Positions 1-9,399 are shown, numbered from the stretch's first letter. The stretch: 37,860 bases of DNA from Methanoregula sp. (GCA_003141335.1 PLLR01000024.1:1-37860), one strand, 5' to 3'. Notes: generated by a model not told the origin, from the letters alone. Program-made: numbers and translations.

Positions 1-20
1 ATTCAACCGCGTAAGTCCTA
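1..20. repeat. Left copy of a 20-bp terminal inverted repeat (attcaaccgcgtaagtccta); probable end of an IS lying outside the window
   Basis: Positions 1-20 are the exact reverse complement of 37840-37859 (taggacttacgcggttgaat). Confidence 0.8.
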
Positions 21-613
21 TCTAATGAAAAACAGCTGCCGCTTAGTCAGTGCGGTATGTACCCGTCCGGATCTGATGGCACCGGGATTCACACGATGGT
101 ACATTAAATAATGATTCCCCCAGTGATTATAAATAATTAATCATGATAGATTCTTGCATTATCGGGCTGGCTCCGAATGTGGCTAAGGTCCGGGCAGGAA
201 TTCTACGGTAGTTCGGGACGATTATACTGTGAATAGGGTACTCCTTTTTCCTACCAATCTTTCTTCCCCGGTTTATTCGTATCTTCCTGACATTGTGTGA
301 CACTTTTTGGTGTACGAGAGCAGGAGATTGGTATTCTGTTTTCATTGACCGCCAGGTACCGGAAAGCTATGTCCAAACACCATAATCCATTTTCTATCAG
401 GTTGCATTCTGGACTTCATTCAGCCTCTGTTCAGCTTTTCCACTATGCAAAGTTGAAATAACACAAAGGGTTTAAAGGATACGTTCCCAGTAACGTTTTA
501 CTGAGTAGTGCACTCAATACGCTCAATTTCCTTTACTGGCGATCAGTAGTTTTTTCGCATTACTCAACACCTGCCCACTGAAGGGCAGTGCACAACCTAA
601 AACACCGAGGTGT

Positions 614-1741
614 ATGATGAATCAGAAATACCTAAGTACTATATCCGAGCTTGACGACCTTGTCGGGCTCACATCCAAGGAATGTGACGCAATGGAGACG
701 GTGAGTGACACATTCCCGTTTCGCTCCAATGAATATTACCTGTCGCTGATTGACTGGAAAGACGGACACGATCCTCTTCGCAGGATAGTCATCCCCGATC
801 CTTCTGAGCTCAGCGGAGGAGGATGTCTCGACCCTTCGTGCGAAAAAGATTTTACCAGAAAACCCGGCCTGCAGCATAAATATAGTCAGACCGGACTCCT
901 GCTCCTGACCGATGTCTGCGGGGGGATCTGCCGGTTCTGTTTCCGGAAACGATTGTTCATGGGTAACGAACGCGAGACTGTGAAGGATGTTTCTGAAGGG
1001 ATTGACTACATCCGTGAGCATAAGGAGATCACGGATGTTCTGTTAACCGGTGGAGATCCCCTGACTCTCGAAACCCGCCAGCTCGAATCGATCCTGCGCC
1101 AGCTCCGTGAGATTGACCATGTCAATATCATCCGGATCGGCAGCAAGATGCTGGCCTATAACCCGTACCGGATTCTCAATGACCCGGACCTCCGCTATGT
1201 TCTCTCGCGGTACAGTACACCGGAAAAACGCATATACCTGATGGCGCATTTTAACCATCCGCGGGAACTGACCGACGTGTCAATCCAAGCTACTGAAGAA
1301 CTCCAGAAAGCGGGTGTCATTATCGTCAGCCAGACACCGATTCTCAACGGTATCAACAGTGAGCCGGAAATATTCACCGAGCTCTTTCGGAAACTTTCAT
1401 TTGCGGGAATCTCGCCATATTACATCTTCCAGTGCCGGCCCTCCCTGGGCAACAGCATCTTCCAGGTCCCGGTCGAACAATCGTATGAAATTATCCAGAA
1501 ATCCTGGCAGGCGTGTTCAGGTCTTGCGAAACGGGCTCGGTTTGTGATGTCGCATGCTACCGGCAAGATTGAGATGGTGGGAAAGACTGCAGGTCAGGTC
1601 TTCATGCGATATCACCAATCGGCTGATCCCGCTAACATCGGGAAATTCATGGTGTTCCGCAGCAATCCGGTGGCACGATGGTTTGATGATTACCGTCATA
1701 TCCTGACGGATTTTGAATCGAAGAAGTCGTGGTTGTTATAA
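614..1741 (+). CDS. KamA-family radical SAM aminomutase-like protein (lysine/glutamate 2,3-aminomutase family, substrate uncertain)
   Basis: 375 aa; CX3CX2C cluster motif (VCGGICRFCFRKRLF), GGDPL motif, IIRIG, and a candidate PLP-lysine region HATGKIEMVG; GAGGTG Shine-Dalgarno just upstream. Confidence 0.85.
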   Translation: MMNQKYLSTISELDDLVGLTSKECDAMETVSDTFPFRSNEYYLSLIDWKDGHDPLRRIVIPDPSELSGGGCLDPSCEKDFTRKPGLQHKYSQTGLLLLTDVCGGICRFCFRKRLFMGNERETVKDVSEGIDYIREHKEITDVLLTGGDPLTLETRQLESILRQLREIDHVNIIRIGSKMLAYNPYRILNDPDLRYVLSRYSTPEKRIYLMAHFNHPRELTDVSIQATEELQKAGVIIVSQTPILNGINSEPEIFTELFRKLSFAGISPYYIFQCRPSLGNSIFQVPVEQSYEIIQKSWQACSGLAKRARFVMSHATGKIEMVGKTAGQVFMRYHQSADPANIGKFMVFRSNPVARWFDDYRHILTDFESKKSWLL

Positions 1742-1853
1742 ACTGGGTTGGATGTTGTGAGTGGAAAATCCAATTCCCTGAAAATAGCGAAGCAGATACC
1801 GGCATTCCCACGGGGTTCCATCTCTCTGAAAGACTGGAGCGGGCAGGTCAGGC

Positions 1854-2165
1854 ATGTGGTACGGGATGCTGAATACGCTCGGCATCTTTGACCTTTCCAC
1901 GCTGACCGATGCTGAGAACGTGAACTATATCCGGAAAAAACATTATTTCTGGTTCGGGGAGGTGGGAATGGCCTGTATTCTTGCGGGGAGCATTGCGGTC
2001 CCTGCCGGGATCTGGTTTGCAGGACAGACCGAGATCTCCCTGGCATTCATTGGGGCTGCAACGAATGATATCTGTCTGGAAGACATTGAAGGAAAAGCTT
2101 TGAGCGATACCCAGGCGCTTCAGCTTATCAAAAAAGTACTGCAAAATAGCCCAAGGGGACACTAA
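1854..2165 (+). CDS. Hypothetical protein, possibly the 3' part of a decayed gene
   Basis: 103-aa ORF; another open frame from GTG 1758 (VSGKSNSLKIAKQIPAFPRGSISLKDWSGQVRHVVRDAEYARHL*) overlaps its 5' end, suggesting frame disruption. Confidence 0.35.
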   Translation: MWYGMLNTLGIFDLSTLTDAENVNYIRKKHYFWFGEVGMACILAGSIAVPAGIWFAGQTEISLAFIGAATNDICLEDIEGKALSDTQALQLIKKVLQNSPRGH

Positions 2166-2287
2166 TGGAAATGACCAAAGCAGATCGGAACGAGTTAGTT
2201 CGTCAGCTCAAACTGATCGAGGGATTGAGCATCAGGCAAATATCACGTTTAACCGGCGTGAGTTTTAACATCGTCAAAAGGGCATAG
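2165..2287 (+). pseudogene. C-terminal helix-turn-helix remnant resembling Y1/REP-associated transposases
   Basis: Reads MEMTKADRNELVRQLKLIEGLSIRQISRLTGVSFNIVKRA*, a C-terminal HTH tail pattern; no catalytic HUH/Tyr domain upstream. Confidence 0.45.
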
Positions 2288-2360
2288 TGACACAGTAAAA
2301 ACGTCCCCTTGTGTCTTCCTTGTGTCTTCGATTGATTTTGCATTGAAAGGGAGTGATTAA

Positions 2361-3638
2361 ATGCAGAAGAACAAAAATATTAAAGTTGGAATCGGTTTTG
2401 CCACTGGGAGAAAGAGTTTTCAAAAGGTGCTGAGAACCTACATACACTCCTGGAAGGAATCCGGTTTGGTAGAGAACAAAAGGGTTGGTTTAAATCTTTT
2501 TGTCGCATATGATCTTGATTATCATAAAACCAAAATAACGGATTACACCAATGTACACCCAAAGCTAGTCGAGCAGATTGATAGTAGCAAATTTATTGGA
2601 AGCATCGCTATAAAAGAAGAAATTGACTATTTAATTGGAGAAAACGTTATCAATATTAATGAAGTTCGCATGATTTTTGGCAAGGGGTATGCAGGGAAGC
2701 GTAACGCTGTGCTATATAACGCTATAAAAAACAATATGGATTATCTGGTTTTTCTGGACGACGACGAATACCCGATGGCAGTGACCAATACGCGCAATAC
2801 TGCAATGTGGGGAGGCCAGCATGTTCTGTTAAACCATCTTAAATATATCACTCAAGCGGACATCACCCACGGACATCACTGTGGCTATATATCGCCTATT
2901 CCCTATATGGAATTTAATAACACTATGACCGAAGCGGATTTCCGTTCTTTTATTGAGGCTATCAGCAATGATATCATTAACTGGGATACCTTGAAAACCG
3001 TTATGAAAAACGGCGGGGTAACATATGCTGATACAAAGATATTGACTAGCGATGATGCTATAGAGGTGCAGGAAACAAACCACGCCAAATTCATCTCAGG
3101 CGCTAATCTGTGTATTAACCTTACCGATTCTCGCCGTATTTTTCCGTTTTACAATCCACCGGGAGCTAGAGGAGAGGATGCTTTTTTAAGTACCTGCCTA
3201 AGCGAACGAAAAGTTTTGCGCGTGCCATGCTACACATTCCATGACGGGTTTTCTACCTATAATGACCTTTTAGAAGGTGTTCTCCCAATCCGATTGAAGT
3301 TCATCAAAGCTGATACCGAACAGATTACCACTCGCTTTTACAAGGCCTGTATAGGTTGGATTCGTTATAAGCCATTACTGCTCTATATCACACATCCGGA
3401 TCGTTATGAGGAAAAGATTGAAGAGATGCGGGAACAGCTTAAAGAGACATTGCCTAAAATCTGCACTTATTTCGGGCAGCCGAATTTTATTAAAATCTTA
3501 GCTGAATTGGAGAAATACCATAAAAATGTCGAAAAACATTATCGTGAATTCCTTGAAACACAACGTATTTGGGCAAAAATCATGGAACACTTTGTGAAAA
3601 CCAAAAAGGATTTGAATGAAACACTGGTAAATATTTAA
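2361..3638 (+). CDS. Glycosyltransferase-like protein (GT-A type, LDDDEYP motif), probably horizontally acquired
   Basis: 425 aa; ribosome-binding site (aaggg) upstream; AGKRNAVLYNAIKNNMDYLVFLDDDEYP resembles a GT2-type nucleotide-sugar/DXD region; noticeably AT-rich against the rest of the window. Confidence 0.6.
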   Translation: MQKNKNIKVGIGFATGRKSFQKVLRTYIHSWKESGLVENKRVGLNLFVAYDLDYHKTKITDYTNVHPKLVEQIDSSKFIGSIAIKEEIDYLIGENVININEVRMIFGKGYAGKRNAVLYNAIKNNMDYLVFLDDDEYPMAVTNTRNTAMWGGQHVLLNHLKYITQADITHGHHCGYISPIPYMEFNNTMTEADFRSFIEAISNDIINWDTLKTVMKNGGVTYADTKILTSDDAIEVQETNHAKFISGANLCINLTDSRRIFPFYNPPGARGEDAFLSTCLSERKVLRVPCYTFHDGFSTYNDLLEGVLPIRLKFIKADTEQITTRFYKACIGWIRYKPLLLYITHPDRYEEKIEEMREQLKETLPKICTYFGQPNFIKILAELEKYHKNVEKHYREFLETQRIWAKIMEHFVKTKKDLNETLVNI

Positions 3639-3654
3639 AAAGCAAGACTTCTTT

Positions 3655-3825
3655 AGGATAATATGGATTCAGGGTATATTCGACCCCGAATTCTTGATGG
3701 ATCATCGTTCTGACATCGTCAGTTGTCCATGTGGTTTTTTGATTCAATATCTCTATCAGCCGATCTAACTCATCCGATGAAAGTTTCATCGGTCTTCCTC
3801 CACCATAACGGGGAATTAGACCATC
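3655..3825 (-). pseudogene. IS630-type transposase fragment, truncated on both sides
   Basis: Minus-strand DGLIPRYGGGRPMKLSSDELDRLIEILNQKTTWTTDDVRTMIHQEFGVEYT matches the N-terminal HTH region style of IS630 transposases; abuts the IS terminus at 3826. Confidence 0.6.
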
Positions 3826-5077
3826 TAGCCCCCTCCAAAAACTACCATTCAGAAAGCTGCTGTAATTGCTTCTTTGAACGAAAGCCGAGAGAAATGACGA
3901 GACCGGATAAAAGTACATTCAGACTAACGGCCTTTTTGACAGAACGAGTTGTATAGCGGTGGAATTTCTGTAAAGAGAACGCATCTTTCGCCAATTTAAA
4001 CACATCCTCAATCAGTGATCTGATAGACTGAAAATAATCCTGATGACCGAGCGAATCCAGCAACCGTTTCACCAGATTTTTGAATAGTTTCATTGTCGTA
4101 TCGGTATCAGGTCGACCGAAAATCGAGAGGGGATACGAAAGATTTTGCATCATTTTGTCCTGATTGAAGTTCTTTCTCGCAAAGATACGCGGAACAATCT
4201 TAAACTCCCGGATTCCCCGAGTGTAATTTCTGTAAGAATAATACCCCTTATCACAAACAACCATGTCACCGATCCGAGCAATCCGTCTTCTCTTCAGTTC
4301 GTTGAGGATCTCATCAAACAAAGGAGCATCATGAGGTGAACCGCGATGGAGAAGGAAACATAACGGTTTGAGGGAGGGGTATTCAATAGCCAGGGTCAGT
4401 TTATAACCGATATAGTACCCATGCGTTTTCGAGTATCCCCAATCAAAATCTCTTGTCGCGAGCTGGGCTTTGGTAATTGTTCTTTTGAACCAATTCAAAT
4501 CGAGTGTGATCGCACTTGAATCGATCAGAATAGTTCTGGCTCTCCTGCGTTTTCTGGTAGTGCAGAGTGAATTCAAGACGCCACAAACGAAGGATACGAA
4601 TTGTTCTTCATCGAATCTACTGAGAAACCGGTAGATATTATCTACCGATGGAACATCGGTGATACGAGCAAATTTTCTCAAACCCGTCCGCTTTCGGAGT
4701 TCTCCCACCACATAAGCACAATCCACGGAGAAAAACATCGAAATGAGAATTGTTCTTATGACGGTACCTGCCATCGTTACCGGTGTTATCCGGTGTTTTG
4801 CTAATTCTTGTTTGGTTCTTCGTGATGTGGTTATGAGTAGGACCTGCTCCAGCAGTAATCATTTTGGATCTTTACGATCTACTATGAGTGGGGGATACAT
4901 GTTTACCAAAATAGTATTCCCCTTCGAGTACGATCAATTTTACGGTCAATTATCAGTCGTTTCTTAATTTTATGCAATATTCTAATGTACTTTTACTATC
5001 AAAAGACAATTTATTGAGGAATACGCTACTAGCGCGCATTTCTAACTCGTTTTCATGCAATATTTTGGAGGGGGCTA
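3826..5077 (-). mobile_element. Insertion sequence (IS4/IS5-like DDE transposase), about 1.25 kb
   Basis: Perfect 15-bp inverted repeats: tagccccctccaaaa (3826-3840) and ttttggagggggcta (5063-5077); flanked by atc (3823-3825) and atc (5078-5080), a possible 3-bp target duplication. Confidence 0.85.
3842..4774 (-). CDS. DDE transposase, IS4/IS5-like
   Basis: 310 aa; LIDSSAITLD, VVCDKGYYSY and SLIEDVFKLAKDAFSL fit a D-D-E triad; the frame is open upstream of the ATG (LLLEQVLLITTSRRTKQELAKHRITPVT), so the true start may lie further 5'. Confidence 0.85.
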   Translation of the reverse strand: MAGTVIRTILISMFFSVDCAYVVGELRKRTGLRKFARITDVPSVDNIYRFLSRFDEEQFVSFVCGVLNSLCTTRKRRRARTILIDSSAITLDLNWFKRTITKAQLATRDFDWGYSKTHGYYIGYKLTLAIEYPSLKPLCFLLHRGSPHDAPLFDEILNELKRRRIARIGDMVVCDKGYYSYRNYTRGIREFKIVPRIFARKNFNQDKMMQNLSYPLSIFGRPDTDTTMKLFKNLVKRLLDSLGHQDYFQSIRSLIEDVFKLAKDAFSLQKFHRYTTRSVKKAVSLNVLLSGLVISLGFRSKKQLQQLSEW

Positions 5078-5170
5078 ATCCATTAATAGTCATTGTCAGC
5101 TTGGAACGATTTTTTTACTGACATGTGAGAATTACCTGCCCGGGACGGGAACTGCCGGGAAAAAAGCTGG

Positions 5171-6676
5171 TCATTTCTGCACCGGGCGTTCGTTATCCCC
5201 TTCACCTTTTTCATCCTTTTCTGTTCCGGTGCTCCCAAGCACCGGGAACCTGAGCATGTACCGCAGCCCCCCGACGGTAGAAAGGTTGCGCATCTCACGG
5301 CTGACCTGCGCTATCAGCTCTTGGACGACAAGCCGGTCCTCCACCTCCCCGGCCTCTTTGACAAAGGCGAGCCGGTGGATTGAATAGATCCCAATCAGAA
5401 ACGCAAAGACAAAGAAAAAGTCCCAGTACTGGAAGTCCAGCGTCCGGATGGCAAAGGCTGTTTCCGCGCTTTTCCAGTTAAGGGTGAGCGAGAGTTCGGT
5501 CGCCTTGAACGAATCGACAAACATCCCGCCGATAATCGGTGCAATGCCGGCTGCGAGGGAGTTTGTGATGTTGATCGTAGCAAGGTAGGCGGTTGCGCCG
5601 CCGTGGGGTGCAAGCTTGAGCCCGATGTTTGCCGATGCGAGTGTGACCCCCGCCGTAGACACTCCCATCAGGATGTGCAGGACGATCAGGAGCGGGATGG
5701 TCAGCAGGTACCGGGTGGGCATTGTCGTAAACGTCCAGCCAAGGATGCAGAACATAAAGAGCGGGCCCGAGACCCGCAGGACGGACTTGTTGCTGAACCG
5801 GTCTGCAATCCGGCCCCACATGCCATAGGAGAGCACACTTGCGATCTGGCTAATGACGGCAAGGATAATGACAACCGTAATATCGAAGTCGAGCATGACA
5901 AGCAGGTAGACCGTAAAAAACGGAGCGGCAAGGTTGACGGCAAAGTTCCATGCTCCTAAAAAGGCGATCAGCCGGGAGAAGTTTTCATCGCGGAATGTAG
6001 ACCGGATCTGGTCAAGAGGCGGGACTTTTGCTGCTTCCTTCATCAGTGGTTCAGGAATCCTTGACATGTACCAGATCCCCATCAGCCCGGCGACAGAACC
6101 GCCAAGGAAGATGATCGAGTAGGCAGTGCCCGGGGGAAAGGCTGGATTCCTCTCAATGAAATCGATAAGGACGCTGGCAACAAGGGACAGTACAATCCCA
6201 AGGGTAAGAGATAGGGACATGCGGCGGGAGAAGAAGATGCCCAGGATCTCCTGAGGCACAAGGTCGCGCATCCAGGAATTCCAGCTGCAGTGGGAGATGG
6301 CAGAGATGCTCCCGTACAGGACAAGCGACATGATCAGGACGGGCACGGCGGCAGTCAGGCCAAAGAGGAACGGGATGAGGGCAATGACGATCCAGAAGAG
6401 CCGTGCGACAATCGAAGCGCCAACGCAGACCAGTCGCCGGTTGCGGACATTTTCAACAACCGAGATGGCGGGCATCTGGATCAGCTCGGCAAGCGGGGGG
6501 ATTGCCGCAAGCAGCCCGATTACCGTATTGGACGCGCCCAGCTGGAGGCCGAATGCAACAAGGAAGATCCCGCTTGTTAACGTGACCATGGCCTGCGAGG
6601 CGAGCCCTTCCCTCATGAGAAATGAAAGCCCTTTTGTTACGTCGTCCTCACTTAAGGTCTCTTTCGGGTTCATCAT
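5171..6676 (-). CDS. MFS transporter
   Basis: Long hydrophobic protein with repeated TM segments; start set at MMNPKETLSEDDVTKGLSFLMREGLASQ (the track ORF extends to 6895). Confidence 0.75.
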   Translation of the reverse strand: MMNPKETLSEDDVTKGLSFLMREGLASQAMVTLTSGIFLVAFGLQLGASNTVIGLLAAIPPLAELIQMPAISVVENVRNRRLVCVGASIVARLFWIVIALIPFLFGLTAAVPVLIMSLVLYGSISAISHCSWNSWMRDLVPQEILGIFFSRRMSLSLTLGIVLSLVASVLIDFIERNPAFPPGTAYSIIFLGGSVAGLMGIWYMSRIPEPLMKEAAKVPPLDQIRSTFRDENFSRLIAFLGAWNFAVNLAAPFFTVYLLVMLDFDITVVIILAVISQIASVLSYGMWGRIADRFSNKSVLRVSGPLFMFCILGWTFTTMPTRYLLTIPLLIVLHILMGVSTAGVTLASANIGLKLAPHGGATAYLATINITNSLAAGIAPIIGGMFVDSFKATELSLTLNWKSAETAFAIRTLDFQYWDFFFVFAFLIGIYSIHRLAFVKEAGEVEDRLVVQELIAQVSREMRNLSTVGGLRYMLRFPVLGSTGTEKDEKGEGDNERPVQK

Positions 6677-6750
6677 GGCTAAAACACAGGAACCGGTGAT
6701 TTGACTGGGAGTTCCCCGGCCTTGTACAGGCCGTTTTTTGTCCTGAATGT

Positions 6751-7761
6751 TTGTTATTGGCAGGCAGTTCGAAAAAGATTTCGTTCCTGTTGCCGGGAGT
6801 TGCGACCGGTTTTGCCGTATGGTGCGGGGATATGAGCGGAATTCCGGGAGCAAGGCGCCGGTGGGCAAGGGCGATGCGGCGGCTGACGGATACAAACCGT
6901 CTTGTCAATTCCGTGACAACGGGGCCGGCAGGAGATCCCCTTGCGGTTTCTATAATGAAAGGTCCCGCCGGAACGATTGTCGTGCAAGGTACGATAGCTG
7001 CCGATGCAGGACCGGTCAACCAGACCTTTACGGTAAAAACACCGGCCGCATTTGCCCGCACGCTCTTCATTGAGGCATTAACCCGGCAGGGGATCCGCGT
7101 GACTGCTGTATCAACCGGGGATAACCCATCGGCAATACTCCCGGCACCGGCTGCATATACAGATGCCCGGAAGGTTGCAGAACTCATCTCACCCCCCTTC
7201 TCCGAGGACGTGAAACTGACGCTTAAGGTTTCCCAGAACCTCCATGCCGATACCTATGTCTCCCTGATTGCCGTAGCATCCAACAAAACTGACTTCTACA
7301 ACGGTATGCTGGAAGAGGGAAAGATCCTCAGTTCCCTCGGTCTTGACACACGCGGTGTTTCCCTTGGGGATGGTGAAGGCGGTGCGATCGAAGACCGCAT
7401 CTCCCCCCGGTCCGCTGCAGAGCTCCTGACCCTCATGACCACACGCCCGTATGCTAAGGAGTACGAGAACACACTCCCCCTCCTTGGGGTAGACGGGTCC
7501 CTTGCCACGTCCTGCAGCCCTGACAGCCCGGCACGCGGCAGGGTGTATGCAAAGACCGGCACCACCGGCACCTATGACCCGCTGAACTACCGCGGTTTCC
7601 TGCTTGTCAAATCCCTTGCCGGGTATGTCGACACCTCACACGGGAAGCGACTGGTCTTTGCCATCTATGTGAACAATGTGCCTTTTGGAAATGTCGATGA
7701 CATGATGACCGCAGGCAACGATCTTGGCAGTATTGCCGAAGCAATCTACATGTATTATTGA
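6751..7761 (+). pseudogene. DacB/PBP4-like D-Ala-D-Ala carboxypeptidase (peptidase S13), N-terminally truncated
   Basis: SxN-like motif (VSQNLHADTYVSLIA) and KTG motif (YAKTGTTGTYD) present; no SxxK nucleophile domain upstream. Confidence 0.65.
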
Positions 7762-8115
7762 TTTGTTTCAGGATATCCCCCGATCTGGGTACGTCGGGGG
7801 GTCACATGCATACCCCCTACCCTCTCAGCACAAGAGGGGTACCCGCCCACCTTTCCCTCATACAGGTGTTCCCGCTGCTCCGCTTCAATTTCGTTCCATG
7901 CCAGCACGCCCTGGCTCCTGTGCGCTGAGAAAGAATCGCTCCATATTCATGATTTTCGAGAAAAGAGTATCGTTGTGCATTACGAGCGGTTCGGCTTGGA
8001 CGATGACGTCAATCAGCTCCCGCTCCCTGAATTACCAGTAAACCTTCTACCCTGTGGGGGTGGACAGATCAATCCCTTATAAGAATAACACGCCTACAGT
8101 AATGGTAACCTGATC

Positions 8116-8619
8116 ATGCATGTCATCACACCGAGCTGCACACTCCGCGACTGGATCCCGGGTGATGCCGGCTCCCTTGCAAGGCACGCGAATAATCCCT
8201 GTATCGCGGTAATGATGAGGGACGTGTTTCCCTCGCTGGAGGATGCACACCGTTTTATCAGCATGGCAACAGGGCCCACGCCAAACCTGTTCCTGGCAAT
8301 TGACGTCAAGGGTGAGGCAGTCGGCGGTATTGGTATCCACCCGCTGGACGATGTGAAGCGCAGGTCTGCTGAGATCGGGTACTGGCTTTCCGAATCCCTC
8401 TTGGGGAAGGGTATTATGACCGATGCAGTAGGTTCGCTTGTCCCCTTTGCATTCGAACGGTATGATATCGTACGGCTCCAGGCAGGCGTTTTCTCTAGCA
8501 ACCCTGCCTCGATGCGGGTCCTGGAGAAGTGCGGTTTTACCCGTGAGGCCGTCCACAGGGACGCTATTACCAAGAATGGTGCTCTCCTTGATGAAGTGAT
8601 GTATGTACATTTCGGGTAG
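8116..8619 (+). CDS. GNAT-family N-acetyltransferase (RimJ/RimL-like)
   Basis: 167 aa; RRSAEIGYWLSESLLGKGIMTDAVGSLVPFAFE...NPASMRVLEKCGFTREAV is a typical GNAT pattern. Confidence 0.9.
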   Translation: MHVITPSCTLRDWIPGDAGSLARHANNPCIAVMMRDVFPSLEDAHRFISMATGPTPNLFLAIDVKGEAVGGIGIHPLDDVKRRSAEIGYWLSESLLGKGIMTDAVGSLVPFAFERYDIVRLQAGVFSSNPASMRVLEKCGFTREAVHRDAITKNGALLDEVMYVHFG

Positions 8620-8705
8620 GGTTTTTATCTCGTTTGGAGGTATCAGTGTCCTCATCGGTATCTATTCATGGGTGAAGTGGCAAAGCAGACTGGTGGTGAA
8701 CTGAG

Positions 8706-9380
8706 ATGGAAATTCTCCCGGAAATTCATCAGGTTGACGGCGTGCAGGGGAATTGCTTTCTCCTTGATCGCGAGGGGCTTGTCCTCATCGACACGGGGCT
8801 GCCCCGTAACAATAAAAAGATCCTTTCCTGTATCAGGGACACACTGAAGAAGGATCCAAAAGACCTGAAATACATCATCATTACCCATTACCATGTAGAT
8901 CACACCGGGAATGCGGCAGAGCTCCGGGATATTACCGGTGCAAAGGTTGCCATTCACGAGGCAGATGCGGATTACCTTGGCGGGAAAATGCCCATGCCAC
9001 CGTTACAGGGGCTTCGCGGGCGAATCCTGAACATCCTGTTATTCTTTTGGTCCGCCAAGCCGGTGAATCCCGATATCCTGCTGCATGACGGCGACAGCAT
9101 CTGCGGGCTGCAATGCATCCATACCCCCGGCCACACCCCCGGCAGTATCTGCCTCCATGACCCGGCGCTCCAGGTCGTCTTTTGCGGTGACGCGTTCCTC
9201 ACCAAAAACGGGATCGTGAGCGGTCCTCCCCTATCTGCAACTCCTAATATGGCCGAGGCAAATACCTCAGCGAAGAAAATTTCCCATCTGGATTTTGATA
9301 TCCTGCTGTCCGGCCATGGGATTCCTGTCAGGCCACATGCTTCCGAACAGGTTGCTGGGTTCTGCCGTACTCTGGACTGA
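8706..9380 (+). CDS. MBL-fold metallo-hydrolase
   Basis: 224 aa; THYHVDHTGNA (HxHxDH), HTPGHTPGSICLHD, and FCGDAFL. Confidence 0.9.
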   Translation: MEILPEIHQVDGVQGNCFLLDREGLVLIDTGLPRNNKKILSCIRDTLKKDPKDLKYIIITHYHVDHTGNAAELRDITGAKVAIHEADADYLGGKMPMPPLQGLRGRILNILLFFWSAKPVNPDILLHDGDSICGLQCIHTPGHTPGSICLHDPALQVVFCGDAFLTKNGIVSGPPLSATPNMAEANTSAKKISHLDFDILLSGHGIPVRPHASEQVAGFCRTLD

Positions 9381-9399
9381 TGAAATCGAATCTTTTTTC

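Noticed and set aside
632-1021. Minus-strand ORF of 129 aa inside the KamA-like gene
   Set aside because: Antisense shadow ORF; the plus-strand protein has family motifs.
5603-5959. Plus-strand ORFs (118 aa and others) antisense to the MFS gene
   Set aside because: Biased composition (Arg/Asp-rich) typical of shadow frames of a membrane-protein gene.
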